From Zeus faber (taxonomy: Eukaryota; Chordata; Actinopteri; Zeiformes; Zeidae), in assembly GCA_960531495.1 (NCBI GenBank), contig OY482852.1, positions 10,523,666 to 10,587,665 on the forward strand: a stretch of 64,000 nt of DNA. Reading direction: 5' to 3'. This document shows, one piece after another, positions 43,932 through 56,300 of this stretch (positions within the stretch are counted from its first letter, which is position 1; the number at the start of each line of letters is the position of its first letter). The notes beneath the pieces were generated by a model that saw nothing but the letters and a program-made list of their open reading frames with translations, was not told the DNA's origin and searched no databases. Position numbers and translations under genes: made by a program.

Positions 43932-46900
43932 GTCCGCGCATTTGTGTGTGTGTGTGTGTGTGTGCCTGCGTGCGTGCATGTGTGCGAAGACATGCAGCAA
44001 TATGAAACAAAGTCTCCTGAATCCTCAAAAACACTTCCACGCAAATGAGCAGCGACGCCGTGACGCTCCGCCAGCGGAGAACTTGCATTTATCACCAGCG
44101 CCGTATGACAGCGGATCCAATCAGCGCGGCGCGGTGCAGCGGCTTGAAGGGAGAATGAGAGATTATACGAACAGCGGCCAAGGACATGTTAACCTTAAGT
44201 AGTGCGGATGAAACCGACATGAGTGATAATACACCAATTGTGAGCGTAGCCCCACAGCAGGGCTCCGCAAACCTCCAGTTCAGGTCAATGACTGGGATGC
44301 CAGATAATGGAACAGGTGTCCACTCGCTGACAGCTGTCTCCACCTCCACTACAGGTGCACAATATAATGCCGCTGTGCCATATTTGAGTAAAAATAATAA
44401 CCGGGTCCGGAGTGCCTTGACTTATGATTGATCCCTGCAATTTTAATGTGTTGAATGTGACAGGTGCAAAAAACGGAAAGCGTGTCAGACCCCCCCCACC
44501 CCCTGCCTCGCCCCTCACGCCCGCTGTTATTTCAAACCCGTGTTTTGTTTAGTCACAAAAACAGATCAGGTGTGCCAAAATAAATTACAGTACATTTTAA
44601 ATACAGTATTGTAAAGGTTATTAGACGGCCCGCCGCGTGTAAGCCTTTCAAATATATTGATTTCATTGTAACTCGCCGCTTCAAATCACTTAAAACAATT
44701 ATCACAAATAGAGAGGTTGAATTTTCATAATGATGGTCAGTCAGGATAATAATGACATCAGGAAACAGTGTGCGAATAGCTGCACAACCTTAATGCAAAT
44801 AATTCAGCACGACTGAATAAAACGGTACGGTGGTATTGTCTTTTAAAGTCTCATTACAAAATATTTTACTATTTAATGTTAACAATGGAATATTTATGCT
44901 CTGCAGTAATTGCGTTTTTTTCATGTATTTTTTTCTGGCACTCACTATACACGTCTGTTGTGCTGTTGGTTCTGTTGGAATCAGTTTGGAATTTTGGGAA
45001 GGGGGAAAATAATAAAAGATTAATTAAGATTAAGATTAATATATTAATTCTTGAATATGTTTTACTTACCAGCATAAATGCCAACATCCTACCTCCACTT
45101 TTTGCTCCCTCTCCTAGTTTTACTTTTACTTTTGTCATGCACATAGAATAAGCAAATGTTTAAGCTTGGAAAGCGATATCCCCTGTTTAATATTTGAGAT
45201 TGGCTTGCCATTAAATTGAAGTTTGAACACCTCCATTTGGACGATATAAATTTAGTATTTAAAGTACTCAATATCAATATTACTTTATAACACGGCTCTG
45301 TGTAATACTCAATTCGCAATAGTGGCAATCGGTTATTTCTGTATAATGATCGCTATCTGTTAATAATGACCGTTGCCACGGACAACAGCTTCTCCTCCGG
45401 GATCCACGTCCCCAGTTTCACGCCACCTACATGCTGTTGGTATTGTTAACGCTAGTATTAGCAAGAGCATGTAGAAACTACAATGGAGGACTTGAATGGA
45501 CGAATGCAGATTATGTCAAATATCACAATAATAACAGTAAATAGGTTAGTAATATGTGGGGCGGAGTCTTTCTGCTGCAGTGTTAGCTGTGTTGTTGTGG
45601 ACTATGTTATTTAGCGGAAGGTCTTAAATCAGGCATATTACTTATAAAATAATTTCAAATCAACATTCTGGCTCAATGTATTATTTTATTGAGAAAGTAG
45701 TGCAGCTTTATTTAGTCATTATGGCAAAATAAGCCCCTCCAAGTCCCTGATCAACCTGGCAGGTGTTATTCTGCAATAATGAGCAGCTGGCAGGAGATTA
45801 TTCCTTACATTAAACATACCAGCTTCTTATTGTAGTCTTTCAGCGCGGATTCAAAGCCTTCCTCCAGCCTCTGAAACACCAGGTCCATGTCGTTGCTCCA
45901 CCAGATCTGAGACCCGGTGAGGGCCACCTGGGCGGGGAAGTCCAGCACCCACTGCTCCCTGGACCGGTCCTCGTTTGCACACAGCACCTCGGACAAGTGC
46001 CGCCTGACGCACTCCCTCATCGTGCTCTCTAGGCAGGTCAGCCATAGCTCCACCTGGGAGGAAAGTGTTTTCACCGTGAGTTCAGATGGTTTTTTTTTCT
46101 TGCGAAAGGTCGGGAAGCCGAGTCGAATACTTTGACGCAAATCTCAAGTTTACCGGCCCGTCACAGCTGCATCGGGCGTGGAAAGGGACATATTCCCCGT
46201 CTTTGCTGTACATCCCCACTGCGACTTTCTCACTGTCGTCCTGCTCGTCTTTAGAGAACTCAAGATCCGACATGTTGTCAAATAACTTTGGGAGGTGGCG
46301 TGTTATCTGTGAAACACATTGCATTGTTTATTATAACGCTGAAATTCGATCGAAACAAAGAATCGGTATGTTCTGAGGTCTCGGGTGCGAAGGTGCTCTT
46401 TGGTAGGGAGCAAAAATGTGTCAAAAGAATAACATTAAACTCAAGGCAGGTTCTATTAAAAAATGTATCGGAATTGTTAAAATCATATGGATAAAGATAG
46501 AGCTACTGTACAGCCCGAGTGTAGTCACAAAAAAAAAGCATCAAGTTATATTCTACTGCAGACACACCTCTCCAGGGCGACTCCCTTTAGAAAGAATGTC
46601 CAATAAATCCGACGATGAGACAAAGTAGAAGCGTGGAAAGGTCAGTCTCTTTGTTTCCAGGTATTCGGCGAGAGCTTTTTCACACAAAGCCAGTCTGCGG
46701 GAAGAGAGAGAGCGAGAACCTACCGTCAAGTCCACAGAACCTTCAAGTGTGAAAGGAATAAAGAGCAAAGAATTAAGAATAAAATATGTGAACCGTTTCT
46801 GAAGATCCTCTAGCTTCTCATGGAGATGAGGTTTATTGGTGGCCTTGATGACATTTCTAGTCTTGGCACTGTCCATCATTAGCTCCTGTATAAAAAAAAA

Positions 46901-48794
46901 AATCGAATCTATGAATATAAAAAAAAGGGGGGGGAACGCCAGAACTAGCAGATATTAGCGTTCAAACCGGAGATCTTTGCTCAACATGAATGGGAGAGCA
47001 CCTGGAAGTCGGTGTTTATGGTTTGGAATCTGTGCGTGTCGGCAGGCAGCTGGTGGCCGATGTCGTCGCAGCCTATGAAGATGCTCTCCAGGTGAGCCCA
47101 GGTTCTCTGGACCTCCATCCAGACCATCAACACGGAGTCGGCCACCGTCAGTTGTTTCTGTAGCCTTGAAACCTGGGACACGAAGTGATCCACGTGCTTA
47201 CTCTGGCAGATTCCCTGCAGCTGAACCTGGAGGACAAGGACACAGGGACGGCTGTGATTAACCAATTCAGTAAAAAAAAAAAAAAATGTTTGACAGGGGG
47301 GCCTCTGCGGGCGGCATGTTGATTGGATATCAGTCATATCCAACAACGTCCTTCAACTCCATTTCCACTTTATTATCTTGTATTGCATAAATATTGTGCA
47401 TTATATCTTAAACATTACATACATTATGAGAACTTTCCCAATCATCATTTCTTCCTTTTTCCATGCTCTATGATTTATCCCAGCCTGGTAAAAAAGTAAA
47501 GTTTCATCCATAACTTTGCCAGGGTTTCTAACCCTGTCTATTACTGAGTTTTAGTAACAGGCTGCTGGGATACAACCCTCACCATTAGGCATCATCAGAT
47601 CAATTCTTTCCAGTTCCCGACCAACTTGCTATGCTGCAGCGATCATAACATGGGGCAGCGAGACATTCTGCTCAGACAAAGCCTGAGACAGTAACGGGGC
47701 TAGACTTCTAATTGCTGTCTGTAACGCCACCCCGCACCCCAGAGCATGTGGAGTGTGCATACAAAGACCATCACTGTGCAACATTGTCCCGGGACCCGGA
47801 GCAGCCATAAATCAGACGACTGAATGGGGAGCTCTCCACTCACAGCTGTGCTGTTAAGACGGTTGGGGATGGCAACCCCTGCCTGCAATCTCATCTCTAT
47901 TCAACACTGTGTCAGCAACGCTAACACTAAATAAATACACCTTAAGCAGGCCCTTCTCACAGAGAGCAGAGCTCAAGCACCAGTACTTGTGCATGGTAGA
48001 TATTGTATTTCCTAGGCTTCTTTGGGAAGTCATGTTAATAATGTGACATATAATAATGTAATTGTTATAAGTGTACCTGGTGGTCCTCAAGAGTTTCAAT
48101 CAGATGCTCATCACATTTGAGTAGTGGTACAGAGGTCTGGCGATCTCCATATGAAAATTCCATCGTTGCCCATGTTTTACTGATCTCTGTTATCACCTGA
48201 AGTGAAATGAAAAGGCAAAATGCTGCGACGTTGCAGGTGTAATGTAAACTGCATTCAGCAGACCTTGTGGCAAATGATTTTGTTGTATGTTGGGCTTCAA
48301 TCATAGTTTTTAAATATACATACTAATGGGAGCATAGTAAAAGGAAATTTCACTGGAAAGCAACATTAAACTCATTTAATAGATTTGAAGCATATTTCAT
48401 GAAGTCTCCCTTTAAGAATGGCCGATGCCATCTCTGCAAAATAGTGGCAGCAGTGCCAGGAGCAAATTTGGTAGAGGTGTACATCAGTGAATTTACCTTT
48501 AACATAGCTGTGAACATTTATAACATTTGTCTGTCTAATGTGCAATCTAAAGCGGAATTTTCAGGAAAGCAAGCTTCATGAACACATCGCATCGAGGTAA
48601 AGAAGAACCTTCTCTATGGCCATTTCCTTGACAGCCTTATCCACAATGTCGCAAACTTCCTCTTCAAACAGATGGAGCTGCAGAGCCAGGAGGTCTTCCA
48701 AAGTGGAGCTGTCAGACACAGTGAAGTCCATCTGCGTGGGGGAATCATTCCCAGGAAGGGAAGCCAAAATAGTTTTTTCTCTGTACAAACATCA

Positions 48795-48844
<50 letters not shown>

Positions 48845-49901
48845 GGATAGATGGATGGATAGATGGATGGATAGACGGATGGATAGATGGATGGATAGAC
48901 ATTTTCTGACCTTCATGGTTCTAACAAGCTGCACCCAGTGCCGGTCTCGGATCGCCACCCTCTGCAGCTCACGAACAGCCCGCAGCGACGTCAACAGGTT
49001 TTTGACATAGAGGTCGAGCCCGCAGTACACGTCCCACGTGCGGGCCTCTTTGTCAAGCTTCTGCATGTCCTACACAAACAGACGGCCGATAAACACAATT
49101 CAATATCAGGGGGGCATCTGTTCAGAACGCCAACGGTGCATGAGAGCAGGACAGCAGGAGAGATGTGTGAGTGTGATGCGGCACTGCTGGTGACCTCACC
49201 TTGGCAAAGCTCCTCAAGTCTGCATCCATCTGGTCCACATTTATCCGCCTCCATTTGGTGTCGGTCCAGTTCTCAACACTGCTCTGCGCGGATGAAGACG
49301 GGGAACAGGGAAAGTTAAAGAGGACAAATGAAGCCACATGGATGCTGCGTACAAACACAGCACTCCAAAGAGCCAACAACAGCCTCTGGAAGTATCAGAT
49401 TTCACAGGCGGTTCACCAGAGGCTGAGCAATTATTTTCAGAACGATGTCCTTGTTGGGACATTTAGGCGCCGTACAGGTATCCGTGTCATCTGCTCACCT
49501 GCACATACACGACGATGTCCCAGAGGTTTTTGAGGACCACGATTTCCCGCCTGCAGAGTTTTATCTCTCGGTAGTCGGGGACGGTGACGTCGAAAAGGTT
49601 TGTCAGCTCCTGAAGCTCAACGACCTTGCGCTCGTATTTCCTGATTTCTTTTTCGTACTACAAAAAAGGGATTAAAAATGATATCAGCGTCGTTCTATCT
49701 GTCCAAAAATATGAATGGTCAGTGAAAGAGCAACAGTTAAACCCTTACCTTCTCAAGACTGTTGTAGGGGTGGACCGCTCTGTAGCTGAAAGGTGCATCT
49801 GTTTTGAACTTCTCCCTGAATGTGTTTTGTTTTTCCTGTGAGATGAGAAACAGCAAATGTTGCGTTAATACCAGGTCCTACCACAGGACACACTATCTCA
49901 A

Positions 49902-49999
<98 letters not shown>

Positions 50000-52603
50000 A
50001 TTCTGGGACAAATAAGTGACAAGTTACCTCCAATTGCATACATCGTCTTCTTAAAACCAGGACCTCTGCATTTTGCATGGGTGCGACTTCGTGCCTCACT
50101 GACAATGCTAGTTTCTTAGCCGCACTCCATTTTTCCGGCAGTTCCTAAGAAGACGGCATTTCTATTTTGAAGGCCACGACAAGTGACAAGTGACAAGTTC
50201 CAATATTCATACGCTTGGTGGATGTGAACGTTTCCACGCGTCCTTACCTCCAGCTGAGCGTAGACCTGCTCAGGAAAGGTTTCACCGTAGCGCTCCAACA
50301 GGGTGATGGTGTCCCTGAGAGGCTGAAACATCTGGTCTGTGGCTTTCTGTCTATCTCTGATGGCCGCAAGGTGACTCATCAGTGTCGTCAAGCTGAGGGG
50401 ATCCCCCTCGGACACGGGCTGGGTCAGCCCGTGAGCTGTGGCTCGCACAAACTCCTCCAAATCGTCAAGGCTGAGAGGGGGGCGCGCGAAACATGAGGAA
50501 CCAGTTAGTCCCAGAACGTTCAACGCGTGGAACGGTCCGTTTGAACGACGGCGTCAAAGAGAACTGTACCTGTCAACGACGTTCGTCATGAGGTGCCCCT
50601 TGAACAGCCAACTCCACTTTTTGATGACGTTAAGAAGACTAATTTTGAAGGGCTTGATACTGACTTGGAACCATCCATCAAACACCCTCAAGTCTTCTAG
50701 CTTGGAAACTTGTGTGTAGAGACCTTCGTAATAATCAATCTGGAAAAAAACAAAAAAGACACACTCAGAAAGAAAGGCAGGGTGTCAGTGGGTGTCAGTT
50801 AAGAAGGGAAACCAGGGCTTTACCTGTTCTTTGAAAATATCAATCGTGGGCGGGTTCTCGGGCAACACGTCCTCTACGTAAGTGTCTACCTCTTCGGAAG
50901 TCAGGACATGTCCGAACAAGAGAAACTGTCGGAGAAACTCGGCTCTGTCCTCGAGCCACAGGTGAGCGTAGCCGCCCAGCGTCCTCTGGTAATCCAGCGC
51001 TTGCTTGAGAACCTTCTCCACGCGCCACATGATCTCCTGTCTGAGATCCAACAGCGCTATCACATCAGCCATCACATCCTGAAACAACGGTTCGGTGTTC
51101 ACGCGTTACATCGATGAAGTGCCGCAAAGAAAACCTGCACCACATAAAGCAATGATTCCGAGAACATTTGAGGTCAACGGATGAGATCACAGTCGTGGTC
51201 ACTTTCAAATAACCGAATAACTGAAATACCTGATAGCTGTCTTTGTTCAAGTGAGCGGCCACCCTGTTCACCTTGGCCGACGCCTTGAAGATGTCGCCTA
51301 TCAGACCCTCTACCAGCTCATAGAGGCCGTCGCCTGCACCCTGCCGCAGCGAGGGCGAGAAGGTCAGGAGCGTTCCCTCGAGCAGGAGGTCGGCCTCAAA
51401 CAGAGGAGCCTGGCTGGGCCCCGGCTCAGTGTTCTCCACAAAGAACCTCAGAGAGTGGTTGATGTATTTGAAGAGCCCGTCCACCACAATCTCATCCATG
51501 TACTCCAGGTAGGACCGCCACGCCTCCGAAGTTGGGTCAGCGTGGGTGAGGGCCATGTTCTCCTGGATTTGTTTCATAACATTCAGTGTTTCATAGCAAG
51601 ACAGGAAACAATGATGGGAAATATGAATTTAGAGACAAATCGAGTATTACGCACTTGGACCAGCTTGTGGATGGTTTCTCCGTCCCTCAGTATGAAGCTG
51701 TATTTCCTGTTGGCGCGGTCTGCCCGGTCTTCAAGCGGAATAAGTGTGCCTCTCTTGTTGTCTTTCCGACAAAACATGGGCTGTCTGCTCCACCCCTTCA
51801 TCAGCGACTGGATGACCTCGCAGTTGTTCTTCGCCCTCTGGACCCGACACCCCAGGTCGTGGACCAGGTCTCTGGTGGTCCTGATGAAACTCCAGCAGCT
51901 CCGGTCCTCCCACGTCAGGTCGACTTCCGCCCTGTTCAGCCGAAGATCGATGTCCGCCAACTCGACCCGGATGAGGGGCAGCTCCACTTCCAGGACAGTG
52001 AGCTTCAGCGCGTTGTAGCACCGAGCCAAAAGCTGCAGAGCGCTCACGTACTGAAACAACGAAGAGGCGGAGTGACTGTGAGTACTCCATGAAGGGAAAA
52101 GATAAACCAGAGCTTTCGAATGGGTCCAAGTTGGGAAATCGATGATGCGGCACGGCCGTTGCGAACCTTGACGAACACCTCTCTCTTCTGAAACAAAGCG
52201 GTCGCTACCGCCGGGATGTCGGCCCGGTTCAGAGTCTGAATGTACTTGACATCTCTCAAGACTTCCATCAGCTGCAGAAGAAACAGGAAAACAATAACAT
52301 ACTAGACAATAAGCGAAGGTGGGTCGACAGCTCTTCCGTGAGATGTCATGCACAACGTAGCCGGGACGAAATAGTAAGTGGTTACCTGTGAATTGAAGTT
52401 GACTGAGATCAGACCGGATGAGATGTTCCTGGTGATGAGGGGCTGGTTGAGATTCAGGGAACAGACCCGGTCGAGGCCGTTGCACCACTCAGAGTAAACC
52501 TGCTCCTCATGCTGATCCAGAAGAGCCAACATCTCTATGGACATTTGATACTCACGTACCACCTCTGCACCCTCCATTATCCTAAAGAGAAAAGTAATTA
52601 TCA

Positions 52604-52639
<36 letters not shown>

Positions 52640-53210
52640 CATCCATCCATCCATCCATCCATCCATCCATCCATCTATCCATTTATGTATCTATCAAGCT
52701 ATCTATCTTTATCCATCTATGTAGTATCTATCTATCTATCCATCCATCCATCTATCAAGCCATATATCTATCTATCCATCCATTTATGTATCTATCTATC
52801 TATCTATCTATCTATCCATCCATATATCTATCTATCATCTATCTATCCATCCACCCATCTATCTATCTATCATCCATCTATGTATCTATCTATCTTTCCA
52901 TCCATCTATGTAGTATCCATCTATCTATCCATCTATCCATCCATCCATCCATTTATGTATGTATGTATGTATGTATGTCTGTATGTATCTATCTATCTAT
53001 CAATCAATCTATGCATCCAACTATCTATCTATCTATCTATCAATCTATCAATCTATGCATCTAACTATCTATCTATCTATCAATCAATCTATGCATCCAA
53101 CTATGTTTTGATCTATTTATCCATCTATCTATCATCCATCCATCTATCATCCATCCATCTATCATCCATCCATCTATCTATATATCTATCTATCTATCCA
53201 TCCATTTTTG

Positions 53211-53242
<32 letters not shown>

Positions 53243-53287
53243 AATCTATCCATCCAACTATGTATTGATCTATCCATCCATCCGTCC

Positions 53288-53326
<39 letters not shown>

Positions 53327-56300
53327 CATCTATCTATCTATAATGTTTGAGATATGAATTATATATAAATGCCACCCTATCTATTACATCTTGTTGTTTC
53401 TTAAATTCATTGTTTTTTTTAGGTGGACGTTGAGGGATGGCTTGGCTTGGCTGCGAAGGCATTTTATAAGTGTTCCAGGACTCACATATTTTTTTTTTTT
53501 TTTTTTTTTATAACAATCAATAAAAAGGACTTCCATCACTGACCAGAACAGTCATTTGCACTGACTTGTCAAAGAGAAGTTTGAAGTTTTGCCACGGGGT
53601 TTGAATTCGTTCTCTGAGCATTTTTGTCCACTTCAGCGCTCCAGATGTGTGAGCCATGTTCTTAACCAGGCCGGCTTCCTAGAGGCCAAAAAAGTGAAAA
53701 AAAATATTAATGAAAATGACATATCAATTATCATCCATGCTGTATCCACACCACATCATTTAGCGCCTGACAGACCTGGTGTTTTAACAGGTGTTTACAT
53801 CGCTCAAGCTCCTCTCCAAAATGTCGCCGGAGAACGAGGAAGTTAGGACTGAATATCTGCATGATCTGTTTTCTTTCCAGGAAGGGTCGGAAAACAGCTA
53901 AAAGCTGAGAGACAAGAGTTTGAGTAACTTTTAGCATCCTGGTCACAACCTGTGTCGTTCATTATCTGCACAAAGTCATCGAGTTGTGTTATAATCCAGC
54001 TCAACTCGCCTTGAACGCAGATTCCAATCCCGAGCAGTCCTTGAATGCCAGGCAGAGAAGTGTGGCGAGGCGGCATTCAAAGTCAGATATCTTCACCTTG
54101 AAAGCCTGGTAGAGCTTTTCAAAATCCTTTGGATGATGCAATTGATGAGGGTTTGATTAGGAATTCAATAAAAAAAAAAAGTTGTCATTTGCATAAAGCA
54201 CAAGATCGCATTTCCCAATAAGGATTATGTCATAAGCTATTTGAAACTGAAGTATCAGGTAGATTGTGAAATGAACACAAATGTCTCCACATACTTCAGA
54301 GCATAACACTACTCCAGGTTAACATTGTGTAGCTAGATGCTTATGTATGTGTTATTTTTTATCAAATTTAATTTTTTTTCTTCGAGTTAAATTAATAAAT
54401 CAAATAATTAGCCATGATAAAAAATAATTAAATAAATTATTAACTTCTTATTTTATCTTCTCAGTGCATGTCAGAGATTAGTATAAAACAAAGAGCTTAA
54501 TACTATTAATTTCTATTTCAGCTCAAGGTAAAAAAATTAAAACATTTTAAACCAAAAGAAAATGTCACCTGGGAGTCCAGTGGATTGTATTCCCTTTGCT
54601 TCACGGCCTGACAGAGGTCAGTAAACTCTCCATAAATGCGGGCAGCCTGCTCACTGTAGATCTTCCCCCTGAGTCCGCCGAACTCCAGCTTTTCCAACCG
54701 TTGAAAATCCAGCATCATTTCAAAAAGGTCCTGGGGTGGCAGGCACACATTGCAGTCAAAAAGTTGTCGACAAATCCTCTTTAAGGTGACGTTCTGACGA
54801 GAGCCCGTCTTCGCAACGGCGACGCCTCACCTGGATCTGCCTCACGCGACGCAGGAAGCGGTCGAAGCGAGTGAAAACCATGGCGGACGGGAAGTCCCAG
54901 GGCGCACCTGCGCGAAGGCCGGACAACCTCTCCCTCTGAGCGTCGTACGTCCTCCTGATGCGGGCGAGGACTCTCGCCGCCTTCTTGACTCTTTGTAAGC
55001 CCTCGTCCGTGTCTTCCTTGAGCAGCTGGTCGCCACAGAGGTAATCTGAGGCCTTAGAGGAGAGAAAACGCGTGACTTTTACCTCAGCGGTTTCCATCTC
55101 TCTAGCATTTGATGTCGATTATCACGCGGCTCCGTGGAATACTCGATTCTGATTGGTCGATAGCGGCAATCGGCGGTCAGTTATTTCTGAATAATTACCA
55201 CTTTGTGTTAATAAAGACCATTATATGACGTGTTATCGTAATGCACACTGTGTGATGAAAAAAGAATAATAATAAATAAAAAGTGCCCACCTCCAGTAAA
55301 CCGCTGTCTTGCGGTTAAACGTTGCTTTTTAACCGCGGTAAAGAAAAAAAAGATACCGCCACAGCCCTAGGTGTACTTGTTATAAAATCATTTCATATCA
55401 ATATTCATTCTCCAAGTCTTCTTGTATTTAGTAAACCACGTAATAAGCGGGATAAAGTGCAGCCTGCGGGTCACTATCCCTTACATACGGCAAACGGACC
55501 AAATGAGGTACACCAGTGATTAAATATAAGAATATTGGAAATTAATAAATACATCATGCTCGCTAACAAAGAGGTTCCACGTCGCTGCCGCACGGTTCTG
55601 GAGGAGAACCCATTTCCGACCTGTTGAACGTGGAGGTTGCAGACTTCCTGCAGCAGAACCACGATGCGGGCGGGTCGCCTGTAGGACGCACAGTGCGTCC
55701 AGATCAGGCCGAGTGTGTGGAAGAGCGCAGGAAGGAGCGGCTCGGTCTGAGGAAATTCATCCTCCTCCAGTCGAGACAGCTGGAATTGCAGGGGGCGAAG
55801 ATGGACGTCAATATCCCGGGCCTCCTGTAGCGCTTGGGAGTACATTTATATGCCAAATATCAACATCAGTCAGTCTTGCCAGTCTACTATTAGTAGTTAT
55901 AAATACAGTATAATCTCACTATCTATTGAAGGAATGAAGACATAATATAACTGAAATTATGTTTGATTGTCTGATAAAGACACTATACTACTGTTCAACC
56001 TACATTATTTGAATGATCAAACCTTTTGCCATCTTGCTATTAAAAAAAATAATAATAATAATTTGTATATTTCTTACCATCAAATACATTTCCAATAAGA
56101 GTTTTGAACGTTGGCTCATAACTGCTCTCCGACATTTCTAAGATTTTGACCATCTTCCAAACAGCGGGACTCTGAAGCTGGAAATGAAAAAACAGCCAGC
56201 ATGACAGTATTGCAAACTATATCGAACGAAGTACGCAATTAAACTGCAGAACAATTAAAGAACGGGGCATGCCTGGTGATGTACGCTTGTTAGATTTCTC

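Noticed and set aside
43858..44202. Cysteine/valine-rich plus-strand frame
   Set aside because: Produced by the (GT)n microsatellite.
51251..52018. 255-codon plus-strand open frame
   Set aside because: Antisense shadow of dnah11 exons 14 and 15; no family resemblance of its own.
52685..53350. 221-codon plus-strand open frame (YLSIYLSI...)
   Set aside because: It is translation of the ATCT/ATCC tetranucleotide block, not a gene.
53544..53678. Longer exon 11 ending at the GTCAGTGATGG donor (53543)
   Set aside because: It breaks phase with exon 12. The donor at 53565 keeps phase and gives the family-conserved join.
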